Below, piece after piece: positions 45,046-52,631 of a DNA stretch of 64,000 nucleotides; position 1 is the stretch's first letter, and each line of letters opens with the position of its first letter. A program made the translations under genes and the position numbers. Under the pieces are notes generated by a model. That model worked only from the letters and a program-made list of their open reading frames with translations. It was not told the DNA's origin and did no database searches. Source of the stretch: Hahella chejuensis KCTC 2396. Its GTDB lineage: Bacteria > Pseudomonadota > Gammaproteobacteria > Pseudomonadales > Oleiphilaceae. The stretch is from positions 62,001 to 126,000 of the forward strand of contig NC_007645.1 of NCBI RefSeq assembly GCF_000012985.1, given 5' to 3'.

Positions 45046-45070
45046 AAACGCCGGCCCTGCGCCGGCGTTT
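45046..45070. terminator. Bidirectional terminator between convergent operons
   Basis: AAACGCCGGC, loop CCTGC, GCCGGCGTTT, followed by a T-rich tail on both strands. It serves the giant lipoprotein gene (plus) and the DUF692 operon (minus). Confidence 0.85.
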
Positions 45071-45074
45071 TCAT

Positions 45075-45818
45075 TTAAACCAGACGCAAGGCCCGTTCAG
45101 AGATCAGTCTTTCCACCACGCGAATTTTATGTGGGCCTTTCTCTAACAGGCTGTCCAGAGGCTGTGGCGCTGCGCATTGATGCAGAACCTCCCTTTCCAT
45201 TGTAGTGGCGGCGCGCCAGTATTTTCTTACGCCAGGGGCGACCAACACAGGATGGGGTCCCTCAGCATTAGGAAGGGGCTGATTCAACATCAGGGCGCAG
45301 AGTAGCTTTTCCGGCGCTGCGGGAAACTCTATCAATTGCGACATGGGGGCGACGGTTACGGAAAAGTTGCGGCAGCGATTGCTGCTTGGCTCCATAGGGC
45401 TGACTGGAGAAAGCCGATATTCGTGAATCGCTTTCAGCGCGCTCTCGAACATGGTCAGCGCATGTAGCAGGGGGTCCTTGGTATGCTCGCAGATGAAAGT
45501 TTTGAACGACATCGCCTCCGGTACAAAATAGAGTGAACGGCAAGGCGTCGCGCGCATGTATTCCTCCACCAGCGCTTGCAACTGTAGGCGATCCAGCAGA
45601 CGCAGGGTCAGCGGCGCGGCGATTTGTAGTCTGGCTTTACGCCACCATTTTTGCACATCGCAGGTGACCTTAAATCCCTTTGACGCCTTTAGGGCATGTA
45701 GCCAGGTACGTTCCTCCGCGCTTAAATCCAGCCGGTTTAGATCCATGTTGTCGGCGGCGTCGGAGGTGTGGGAGTGAATCATCTCCACCATCGCGATTTG
45801 TAGATCATGTAACGGCAT
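45075..45818 (-). CDS. Partner protein of the DUF692 enzyme (RiPP recognition/maturation type)
   Basis: 247 residues. The N-terminal half is helical with conserved Trp/Leu/Arg positions (LSAEERTWLHALKASKGF, VQKWWRKARLQIAAPLTLRLL). The C-terminal half (about 170-247) looks like a winged-helix peptide-binding domain of the kind fused to DUF692 partners (PVLVAPGVRKYWRAATTME, VVERLISERALRLV). The stop-distal end overlaps the DUF692 gene by 14 bases, so the pair is translationally coupled. By analogy with HvfC/BufC/MbnC partners it should bind the precursor and present it to the enzyme. I recognise the arrangement more than the sequence, so the family assignment is tentative. Confidence 0.65.
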   Translation of the reverse strand: MPLHDLQIAMVEMIHSHTSDAADNMDLNRLDLSAEERTWLHALKASKGFKVTCDVQKWWRKARLQIAAPLTLRLLDRLQLQALVEEYMRATPCRSLYFVPEAMSFKTFICEHTKDPLLHALTMFESALKAIHEYRLSPVSPMEPSSNRCRNFSVTVAPMSQLIEFPAAPEKLLCALMLNQPLPNAEGPHPVLVAPGVRKYWRAATTMEREVLHQCAAPQPLDSLLEKGPHKIRVVERLISERALRLV

Positions 45819-46737
45819 AGCGGCGCTCCTCTATGACTGGTTGACGGTGGCGCAGCCAGATATCCCGGGCGGTCGCCAATTGTTTCTGAATGCCTCGTTC
45901 ACCGACGATATCCAGCGCCTGTTCCAGCAACTCATAGATAATCGCATTGGCGTTTGGCGCGCGCTGGAGGGTCCAGTCCAGCAATTCCCACACCGGCTGA
46001 GGGGGTTCATCGCTGTGTACGTCCAGTTGCAGGCCGTCATGGATGGCGCCGCCCGCCACATGTATTTCCACTACTTTACTCATGTCCAGGCGGCCCAGCG
46101 CCTCATAGACGTCAAAGCCGAAATTGATGGCATTGCAGTACAGGTTATAGAGATCCAGTAAGAGACCACAGGAGGTTCGTTCGGTGATGCGATTGAGAAA
46201 CTCAATCTCGTCCATTCCCGCGTCATTCGGCATATTGGGGAGGTAATAAGTCGTGTTCTCCAATAAAAACGGGGTCTGATAACGCTGCTGGATCGCCTCT
46301 ATTCGCGGACAAATAATGTTCAATGCTTCCTCCGTGAACGGCACGGGCAATTGCACGCCGGCGTGTAAGCCGACGCCGTCAGCCGTGCGTATTTGCAGAA
46401 ATCCCAGGTGCTCGCTGTGCCAATGGAACGTCTGCACGTCCGCAAAGCTATCCAGAATACGGATGTAGTCCTGATTCCAACCGCTAGCCGAGCCGATTGA
46501 CAGCCCGAGGCCATGCACGACGACGGGATACAACCGGCACCATTCGATGACTGCGCTGAGTCGATCAGGGCTAAACCCAGTCCGCCGTTGCGCGCCGTCC
46601 CAGTACTCCTGACACAGGATGTCCGGGCTGACTTCGATGAAGTCGACTGCGTCGCCACAGGCCCGTAGCAGGGGGATAAACTCAGGCTGATAGTTAATAC
46701 CGACGCCCAACTTGGGCAAGGAAGTTAAAGCGTTCAT
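45805..46737 (-). CDS. DUF692 multinuclear non-haem iron oxidase (MNIO) family protein
   Basis: 310 residues, a TIM-barrel enzyme of the family that includes MbnB, TglH and BufB, which modify cysteine in precursor peptides. Family landmarks: VGINYQPEF at the start, HGLGLSIGS, the metal-binding HWHSEHLGF, FLLENTTYYLPN, LLLDLYNLYCNAINFG, and VVEIHVAGGAIHDG. The sequence has the His, Glu, Asp and Asn residues expected for a two- or three-iron site. It lies between the putative precursor gene upstream (65 bases) and the overlapping partner gene downstream. Predicted reaction: oxidative rearrangement of Cys in the 120-residue precursor. Confidence 0.85.
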   Translation of the reverse strand: MNALTSLPKLGVGINYQPEFIPLLRACGDAVDFIEVSPDILCQEYWDGAQRRTGFSPDRLSAVIEWCRLYPVVVHGLGLSIGSASGWNQDYIRILDSFADVQTFHWHSEHLGFLQIRTADGVGLHAGVQLPVPFTEEALNIICPRIEAIQQRYQTPFLLENTTYYLPNMPNDAGMDEIEFLNRITERTSCGLLLDLYNLYCNAINFGFDVYEALGRLDMSKVVEIHVAGGAIHDGLQLDVHSDEPPQPVWELLDWTLQRAPNANAIIYELLEQALDIVGERGIQKQLATARDIWLRHRQPVIEERRYAVT

Positions 46738-46802
46738 GGTAAAGGCTCCGGCTGCTGTATCGCCGGCCCGGAAAGCCCCGGACCGGCCAAAGTGATTGGC
46801 GC

Positions 46803-47165
46803 TTATCCACCGTACAGAGTGACGTTGACGGGAATCTTGGACTGGATTTTTACCACAGGGTCCAATCCCAGACGCAGATCAAGGCCGACTAACCCGCAGG
46901 TGGGACAGCCGGACTGATTGAGAATCTGTTCCAGGATGTTCTGCAGATCCCAGATACTGACTTCGTACTGGGGATCGAATGAAGCGCTGACCGTTTTACG
47001 ATCGCGTGAAACACCGCTGTCGGTTGCAGCCGTTGCAGCGCTGGAAAAGCTGGCGATAGAAGCGGCGCCGGTTACTAACGCGGCATTGCGAAGGAAGGCG
47101 CGGCGATCGCTTTCGCGGGTTTGTGGAGGAGTGCTTGCGGATACATCATTAGTTGTGTCGGACAT
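46803..47165 (-). CDS. Putative MNIO substrate: Tat-signal precursor with a CPTC motif
   Basis: 120 residues. The N-terminus has a twin-arginine signal (SDRRAFLRNAALVTGAAS, RR at 21-22), a hydrophobic stretch, and an A-x-A site (AATAAT, about 44-49). The mature part of about 70 residues contains exactly two cysteines, 87 and 90, in SGCPTCGLVGLDLRLGLDP, and ends LYGG. There are no other Cys in the protein. A short secreted protein with a conserved-looking Cys pair directly before a DUF692 gene fits a RiPP substrate. GGAGAG precedes the ATG. It might instead be a small Tat-exported metal-binding protein. Confidence 0.7.
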   Translation of the reverse strand: MSDTTNDVSASTPPQTRESDRRAFLRNAALVTGAASIASFSSAATAATDSGVSRDRKTVSASFDPQYEVSIWDLQNILEQILNQSGCPTCGLVGLDLRLGLDPVVKIQSKIPVNVTLYGG

Positions 47166-47390
47166 CGTGTCTCTCCTTTGCGGTTGTGTTGTCTGGCGGG
47201 GCCGGGCGTAAAACGGAAAGTCCCGTTTAACAACCCCTGAACATAGAGCTTAAATCCAGAGAGACGACCGAGCAGCGCAATGCGGCGCAAAGGAATTGTG
47301 AAATACTCACGTTTGCAGGCTGATGCGAAGAAGGTAAAGATGGCGTTAAGACCCGTTGAGGTCGTGGAAACTGCAACGGGTCCTTTGCAA

Positions 47391-48017
47391 TCAGGCGAGT
47401 AGCTGCTTAATGCGCGCCTTCAGCATCTCAATGGCGACGCGGTTTTTGCCGCCCTTGGGGACGATAATGTCAGCATACTGTTTGGTGGGTTCTACAAACT
47501 CAAGAAACATAGGGCGGACAGTGGATTTGTACTGCTTGATGACCGACTCCATGGTTCTGCCGCGCTCTTCTATGTCACGCTGCAAACGTCTCAGCAGACA
47601 GATATCCAGGGGCGTGTCGACAAAAATACTGGTATCCAGGCGACTGCGGATATTCTTATCCGACAACAGCAGGATGCCTTCGATAATGATGACCCGACGC
47701 GGCTCCATGGAGATCGAATCCTTGGCCCGGTTGTGCTCTTTATAATCATAAACCGGCACGTCGATAGCGCGCTTTTCCTTGAGCTGGTCCATGTGACGCA
47801 CCAACAGACCGTGGTCGAATGCGGATGGATGATCGTAATTGGTCTTCAGCCTTTCCTCCATGGAAAGGTGGGTTTGGTCCTTGTAGTAAGAATCTTCTTT
47901 GATAATGCCGATGTGGTGGGCGCCGACTTCTTCTTTCAGTTCGTCATAGATAGTGACGGATAAAAGGCTCTTGCCGGATGCGGAGGCTCCGGTGATGCCA
48001 ATAAAAATGGGAGACAT
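47391..48017 (-). CDS. udk: Uridine kinase family protein
   Basis: 208 residues from the ATG at 48017. The P-loop [14 protein letters not shown] is at the start, followed by [30 protein letters not shown], the nucleoside-binding [12 protein letters not shown], and [10 protein letters not shown]. It phosphorylates uridine and cytidine in pyrimidine salvage. It is somewhat shorter than, and in places different from, E. coli Udk, so a specialised role is possible. The upstream ribosome site is poor. It lies on the same strand as the MNIO operon, with a 225-base gap that should hold that operon's promoter. Confidence 0.85.
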   Translation of the reverse strand: MSPIFIGITGASASGKSLLSVTIYDELKEEVGAHHIGIIKEDSYYKDQTHLSMEERLKTNYDHPSAFDHGLLVRHMDQLKEKRAIDVPVYDYKEHNRAKDSISMEPRRVIIIEGILLLSDKNIRSRLDTSIFVDTPLDICLLRRLQRDIEERGRTMESVIKQYKSTVRPMFLEFVEPTKQYADIIVPKGGKNRVAIEMLKARIKQLLA

Positions 48018-48217
48018 GCAGGAAATATCCAAATGTGGTCAGACCCGCCTAGTTTAATGCCTTGCCCCTGAACTGTCATGAACAGGGTTCAATATTCCTG
48101 CCAGATCGCTTGTTCTCTGGTCCGGACTATATGGCGTTTTAGCCTCCAATAACTCCACGTCTTTTAAGTATTGGCCTGATTCAAGACTAAAAGCCTTTTC
48201 TCGCATGTCTTATCACC

Positions 48218-48370
48218 TTGGGCCAGATAACAACGATTGGGGGCGGAAACGGCCATAATTATTATTCAATTGAGTTCCCTTACAATATCAACCCAAATGC
48301 GATAATCGAGTTTGATTATTTGAGCGATGTTGAAGCTGAGATATATGAAAAGGAAACATCCGCTCAATAA
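48218..48370 (+). pseudogene. Orphan reading frame, possible 3' gene remnant
   Basis: The frame is open from 48191 to a TAA at 48368-48370 and reads as plausible protein from a TTG at 48218 (50 residues): a Gly-rich turn IGGGNGHNYYSIEF, then EFDYLSDVEAEIYEKETSAQ. There is no ATG and no ribosome site. An overlapping frame to its left is also protein-like and ends at a stop within this ORF, so a frameshifted older gene is possible. A terminator follows 86 bases later. Low confidence; I do not recognise the family. Confidence 0.3.
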
Positions 48371-48455
48371 TATGCGCAATTACGCTGTTTAATCATTTCA
48401 ATGACATTTGTTTTTAATCATTGACGGCGATAATCAGCGTTAGCCATACATAAAC

Positions 48456-48504
48456 AAAAGCGCCTCTGATGTTGGCAATTAGCCTGCGCCAGAGGCGCTT
48501 TTTT
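48456..48504 (+). terminator. Strong hairpin terminator in the gene-poor region
   Basis: AAAAGCGCCTCTG (48456-48468) pairs with CAGAGGCGCTTTT (48490-48502) around a 21-base loop and is followed by more T residues. No intact gene precedes it on the plus strand, which supports a decayed gene or an unrecognised RNA upstream. Confidence 0.75.
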
Positions 48505-48765
48505 AATGTTGGGAATAACGTGGGAAACCGATGAAAAACAGGTCGTAATGTAAAGAAATGTTTCAGAATTGATTTAAATGTTACTTAACAGCGTTAATCT
48601 CAATAAATTCTGTTATTTCAGTTGATCTGCACGCATCAATTGTTTTATTAATGTTCGCCACGAAGTATCACGTTAGATGACGTGGCTTCGTACTCTCTGC
48701 AATCATAACGGACGCGTGCAGCTCTGTGAGCGGCGCGCTTTTTATTAATGGAAACGAGGATATAG

Positions 48766-48849
48766 ATGGACTTGCCCATGGACAGAATGCTCTCGACCTT
48801 GCCCCTGACCGGTTTCGCTCACTCAAGCTTTTCCAGATTGACCATTTAG
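48766..48849 (+). CDS. Possible 27-residue small protein
   Basis: ATG with GAGGATATAG just upstream and a TAG stop: MDLPMDRMLSTLPLTG and so on, moderately hydrophobic. It lies 205 bases before the rhodanese gene. Nothing but the ribosome site supports it. Confidence 0.25.
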   Translation: MDLPMDRMLSTLPLTGFAHSSFSRLTI

Positions 48850-49054
48850 TCCGTACGGCTGCCCTGGACTCATAGCGGCTCGGCTAATTTCCCGGCGTTT
48901 TCGCTGCGCAGGCGCTCAGTCTGTGCGAGTGTTGATACATAAACGCGCCGCCCTCCGCGTAGAGAAAAGGAAGCCTGAAGACTCGCCTGTTCGCGCTTGA
49001 TGTTTGCAAACATAAGTTCGGTATAAACAGCTTTATAACAAAGGACGTCATAAG

Positions 49055-49858
49055 ATGTTTACATGTTCGCCACGCAATCTGGCATATATTGTATTTCTTC
49101 TTTTCACTCTTTCGGCCTACGCGGAAGAAGACGAATTTCCCGGTCGTCGCCAATACCCGGCCGTAGATTTCATTGAACTCCAGGAGTTCTATCAGCAATT
49201 GGCTGCTGGCGAAATCGTCGCCGTCGACGTACGTACGGACTATGAGTACAACACCCTGCATATAAAGGGCGCTTTTAACGTCTCATATACCTCTCATAAC
49301 TTCGCAGAGGAAATGCAGGCGCTGCAAAAGCAGCATCCCGGCAAGAAACTGGCGTTGTACTGCAACGGCAAAACCTGTCTCAAATCCTACAAAGCCGCCA
49401 GCAAATGCCGTAAATACGGTATCGAGAACGTCATCGTCTACGACGCTGGCGTATTTGATTACGCCAAAGCCTATCCGCAAGACACCAATCTTTTCGGGGA
49501 AGTCCTGGGCGACCCAGGGCGCCTTATCGGTAAGGACAAACTCAAGGCTCACACGATCACTGTGGCGGAGTTTGAAGATAAAATCATCAAAACTGACGGC
49601 ATTGTTCTGGATGTGCGCGACAAGCAGCAAAGGGAAGGCATCGCTATCTTCTTTATGCGGGAAAAGCGCGCCCCGTTGGACCGTCCGGATTTAATCGATC
49701 GCTATATCAATCAGGCGAAGAAGCGTAACGTGCCGCTGCTTATCTACGATCAGGCGGGCAAGCAGATCCGGTGGCTGCAGTATTATCTGGAAAAGCAGAA
49801 CGTATCTTCCTACTACTTCATGGCCGGAGGAATCGACGAATATTATAAAACGCTCTAG
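49055..49858 (+). CDS. Periplasmic rhodanese-domain protein (two domains)
   Basis: 267 residues. Sec signal to about residue 23 (AYA-EE). The first rhodanese domain (about 33-140) has IVAVDVRTDYEYNTLHIKGA and the Cys loop LALYCNGKTCLKSYKAA. The second rhodanese-like domain (about 165-265; GIVLDVRDKQQREGI, PLLIYDQAGKQIRW) has no Cys at its active loop and is probably inactive. AAAGGA precedes the ATG. It stands 127 bases before the sulfite dehydrogenase genes on the same strand, so a role in periplasmic sulfur handling (making or receiving sulfite or persulfide) is a reasonable inference. Confidence 0.82.
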   Translation: MFTCSPRNLAYIVFLLFTLSAYAEEDEFPGRRQYPAVDFIELQEFYQQLAAGEIVAVDVRTDYEYNTLHIKGAFNVSYTSHNFAEEMQALQKQHPGKKLALYCNGKTCLKSYKAASKCRKYGIENVIVYDAGVFDYAKAYPQDTNLFGEVLGDPGRLIGKDKLKAHTITVAEFEDKIIKTDGIVLDVRDKQQREGIAIFFMREKRAPLDRPDLIDRYINQAKKRNVPLLIYDQAGKQIRWLQYYLEKQNVSSYYFMAGGIDEYYKTL

Positions 49859-49985
49859 GCGAGTCTGGCCGGCCGCGCGGAAAGGCCTTCCGGGCGTTTT
49901 CCGCGTCGCCTGAGCGTAAATCAGCGTTGATTCCAATTTATAAAACAAACCCTAGGCAAGGGACATAAAAAAGTGAGGAACCACC

Positions 49986-51302
49986 ATGACGGATGATAAG
50001 AAAGAACGGGGGCTGTATGAGTTGTACGCGGACGATCCGGAACGCGCGGATTATCTGGTGTTCGGACGACGCGCCCACTCCGATCGACGCGGTTTTCTGA
50101 AAGGCGCTGGCCTCGGCGCCATGGGCGCCATGTTGGGAATGGCGATTCCTTTTCATCGCAACTTTCCCTCAGGGCTGATACCCGCCGCCATGGCGGAAGA
50201 TACGGAAATTGGCCTGTTCAGCGGTAAAGACGGACTGACCCTGCTGAATGATCGCCCGATCAATGCGGAAACCCCCGCTCACCTGCTTGATGACGCGGTT
50301 ACGCCCACCAGCCGCCATTTCGTTCGTAATAACGGCGTAGTGCCGGATATTGCGCGCAGCATGGACGCGTCTGACTGGAAACTGACCATCGACGGCGAAG
50401 TGGAGAAAGTGCTGGAGCTGTCGCTGGATGAACTCAAGTCCAAGTTCAAACCGGTCACCTTGAAGCTGCAGTTGGAGTGTGGCGGTAATGGACGCGCGGC
50501 GTTCAATCCGCCGGCGAAAGGCAATCAGTGGACAGTGGGCGCTATCGGCAACGCCGAGTGGACTGGAGTGCGCTATGCGGACTTATTGAAAGCGGCGGGC
50601 GTCAAACCGTCGGCCATTTACACCGCGCATCATGGTCTGGACGGACATCTGTCCGGCGATCCCAGCAAAACCCCGATCTCCAGAGGCGTGCCCATTTCCA
50701 AGGCGATGGACCCTCACTCCATCATCGCCTACGCCATGAACGGCGAGCCTCTGCCGGCGCTGCATGGCTTCCCGGTGCGCACCATTTGTCCGGGCTGGCC
50801 GGGCTCCACCTCACAAAAATGGCTGAGCCGGATTCAGTTGCGGGACATCGTGCATGACGGCCCCAAAATGACCGGATCTTCCTACCGCGTGCCTAAATTC
50901 CCTGTGGCGCCGGGAACGCATGTTGCGGACGAGGACTACCAAATCATTGAGTCCATGCCCGTTAAATCACTGATCACCACGCCGCAAACCAACCAGACCA
51001 TCAAGACGCGCACACTGAAAGTGCACGGCCATGCCTGGGCGGGGGATAATGTGGTTAAGCGCATGGATATTTCCTATGACTTCGGCGTCACCTGGGTGCA
51101 GGCGGACCTGAAAGCGCCACCCAATCCCTACTCCTGGCAGGAGTGGTATGCGGAAGTGACTTTCCCCACCCGCGGTTATTATGAAATCTGGGCCAGAGCC
51201 ACGGATGACAAAGGCAACATGCAGCCTTTCGCGGTGAACTGGAATCCGAAAGGGTATCTGAACAACAGCATGCACCGTATTGCGGTGGTTGTGGACGCCT
51301 GA
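49986..51302 (+). CDS. sorA: SorA-type molybdopterin sulfite dehydrogenase/oxidase
   Basis: 438 residues. A twin-arginine signal (SDRRGFLKGAGLGAM, about 36-50) directs folded export. The sulfite-oxidase molybdopterin domain (about 120-320) has the molybdenum-ligating Cys in KLQLECGGNGRAAF, TGVRYADLLKAAGV, and FPVRTICPGWPGSTSQKWL. A C-terminal dimerisation domain follows (about 325-438, PQTNQTIKTRTLKVHGHAW). It oxidises sulfite to sulfate in the periplasm and hands electrons to the small c-type cytochrome encoded next. Confidence 0.92.
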   Translation: MTDDKKERGLYELYADDPERADYLVFGRRAHSDRRGFLKGAGLGAMGAMLGMAIPFHRNFPSGLIPAAMAEDTEIGLFSGKDGLTLLNDRPINAETPAHLLDDAVTPTSRHFVRNNGVVPDIARSMDASDWKLTIDGEVEKVLELSLDELKSKFKPVTLKLQLECGGNGRAAFNPPAKGNQWTVGAIGNAEWTGVRYADLLKAAGVKPSAIYTAHHGLDGHLSGDPSKTPISRGVPISKAMDPHSIIAYAMNGEPLPALHGFPVRTICPGWPGSTSQKWLSRIQLRDIVHDGPKMTGSSYRVPKFPVAPGTHVADEDYQIIESMPVKSLITTPQTNQTIKTRTLKVHGHAWAGDNVVKRMDISYDFGVTWVQADLKAPPNPYSWQEWYAEVTFPTRGYYEIWARATDDKGNMQPFAVNWNPKGYLNNSMHRIAVVVDA

Positions 51303-51457
51303 TCCGGGAAAGTGATCAGCGCCCAATGATGTTTGGATGCTGACAGAAGCGCCCTGGCTTTTCTCTCATCGGAAAGGGGAGTCAGCGGCGTAACTGTGTA
51401 ACCTTGGCCAGCCAAGATAATGACGTCCATAGTCCTCCCTCAAAAAGAGGAAAAACC

Positions 51458-51787
51458 ATGACAATAAAAACTCTGACTTCACTCCTGTTTGTCAGCGCAT
51501 TGAGCCTGACGAACTATGCAAACGGCGCGGAGTCCCCATTCGGCGCGGACTGGCCGGAAGGCCCCGGATCGCAGGAAGCCGGCGCGTTGTGCGGCGCCTG
51601 TCATTCCCTGGCGCTGGTGAAACAGCAGGGCCTCAGCAAAGAAAGCTGGGATGAAGTGCTTACCTGGATGCAGGAAGAGCAGGGCATGCCGGAACTCAAT
51701 GAGGAGTTGCGCAGCCTGATTCTGGAGTACCTGTCGAAAAACTTTAATCCGGAGACGCACGCTCAGCGTCGCAATAGCGCGCCGTGA
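51458..51787 (+). CDS. sorB: SorB-like c-type cytochrome
   Basis: 109 residues from the ATG at 51458, which has AAGAGGAAAAACC upstream. Sec signal to about 22 (ANGAES). One heme-binding CGACHS (about 42-47) and a candidate Met ligand in EEQGMPELNEE. Size and position directly after sorA (156 bases) fit the SorB electron acceptor of sulfite dehydrogenase. It converges on hypA with 12 bases between. Confidence 0.88.
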   Translation: MTIKTLTSLLFVSALSLTNYANGAESPFGADWPEGPGSQEAGALCGACHSLALVKQQGLSKESWDEVLTWMQEEQGMPELNEELRSLILEYLSKNFNPETHAQRRNSAP

Positions 51788-51799
51788 AAGCGTGCAAGC

Positions 51800-52141
51800 T
51801 TATTCCACTTCTACACTATGCACCCGCACTTCCATGCCAGCGGTGACTTGTACGCCAAACTTACCGCAGTGAGCGCAGGGGTCGTAGAGCTGGTGGAGTG
51901 GAGTGGTCTGGCGGCAGTGCGGGCATTGGCCTGCGCCGGGTATGGAGAGATATTCCAGTGTGGCGTTTTCAACAACAGTGCCTTTGGCGACGGCGCTGAA
52001 GCAGAAGTCCATAGCGCTGGTTTCGATATGGGACAGTTCGCCGATTTCCAATACGATTTTGACGACCCGTTGAAAGCCTTCCTTTGCCGCGCTGTCCTCA
52101 ATCAGTTGCACGACGTTCTCCATGACCGACAACTCATGCAT
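51800..52141 (-). CDS. hypA: Hydrogenase nickel-incorporation protein HypA
   Basis: 113 residues. It begins MHELSVMENV, with the N-terminal Met and His2 that bind nickel, and has the zinc module CPHC...CAHC (about residues 73-92). With HypB it delivers nickel to the hydrogenase large subunit. It overlaps the end of the endopeptidase gene by eight bases and is the last gene of the hox operon. Its usual partner hypB lies 33 kb away, so this is a split hyp set. Confidence 0.94.
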   Translation of the reverse strand: MHELSVMENVVQLIEDSAAKEGFQRVVKIVLEIGELSHIETSAMDFCFSAVAKGTVVENATLEYLSIPGAGQCPHCRQTTPLHQLYDPCAHCGKFGVQVTAGMEVRVHSVEVE

Positions 52142-52613
52142 GATCGCGATACTTCTCTCTGCTCTGCAACCAGCTCGCCAGATAGTCGAAGGCCTGGTTG
52201 AGATTGAGTTGAGCTTCTGGCGATAACGCCTCCTCGAAGCGATCGAACGCATAGCCGCGAATGCCCATCAGGAAGGCTTGCGTATTGGCGTCAAACAGGG
52301 TGCGTGACAAGGTCACCACCGCTTGCGGCGACAGTACGTGGCTGCCCATTTGGCGTTCGTCGTCGGCTTCAATTTGCTGCAGGAAAAAAGGCTTGCCGCC
52401 GCGCAGGCTGGCGTCGATAAACACGACTTGTTGATAGCGGCTTAATTCCAGAGCGTCTTCCACCGTTAGCTGGTAGTTGGTTTCCACCGTCACACCTGAC
52501 AGATTAAGTTCTGCAATGCGATCCGCGCAGGCGGGACCGAGTCCGTCGTCCTGGCGGCCAGGATTGCCGTAACCAATCACCAGAGTGGATAGATTGATGT
52601 CCTTGGTCATCAT
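52134..52613 (-). CDS. hoxW: Hydrogenase maturation endopeptidase (HoxW/HyaD family)
   Basis: 159 residues. The M52 peptidase signature LVIGYGNPGRQDDGLGPACA is at 11-30 (split here: GYGNPGRQDDGLG), with the Asp that senses nickel. EFDASLRGG-type and ELSRYQQVVFIDASL follow, and a third metal ligand is probably the His in GSHVLSPQAVV. It removes the C-terminal extension of HoxH once nickel is in place. It starts 18 bases after the hoxH stop and overlaps hypA. Confidence 0.9.
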   Translation of the reverse strand: MMTKDINLSTLVIGYGNPGRQDDGLGPACADRIAELNLSGVTVETNYQLTVEDALELSRYQQVVFIDASLRGGKPFFLQQIEADDERQMGSHVLSPQAVVTLSRTLFDANTQAFLMGIRGYAFDRFEEALSPEAQLNLNQAFDYLASWLQSREKYRDHA

Positions 52614-52631
52614 TGCTGGGCTCCTTTGAAC

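Larger units (their letters stand above)
48018..49054. other. Gene-poor, AT-rich region
   Basis: About 1 kb without an established gene. It holds a 50-codon orphan frame (48218-48370), a strong hairpin terminator (48456-48504), a long AT-rich stretch (48530-48700) and a 27-codon frame with a ribosome site (48766-48849). Base composition is well below that of the neighbouring genes, which suggests remnants of a transferred element. Confidence 0.5.

Noticed and set aside
48884-49261. A 125-codon minus-strand frame overlapping the rhodanese gene
   Set aside because: The plus-strand rhodanese domains and signal peptide are unambiguous; this frame has no ribosome site or known motif.
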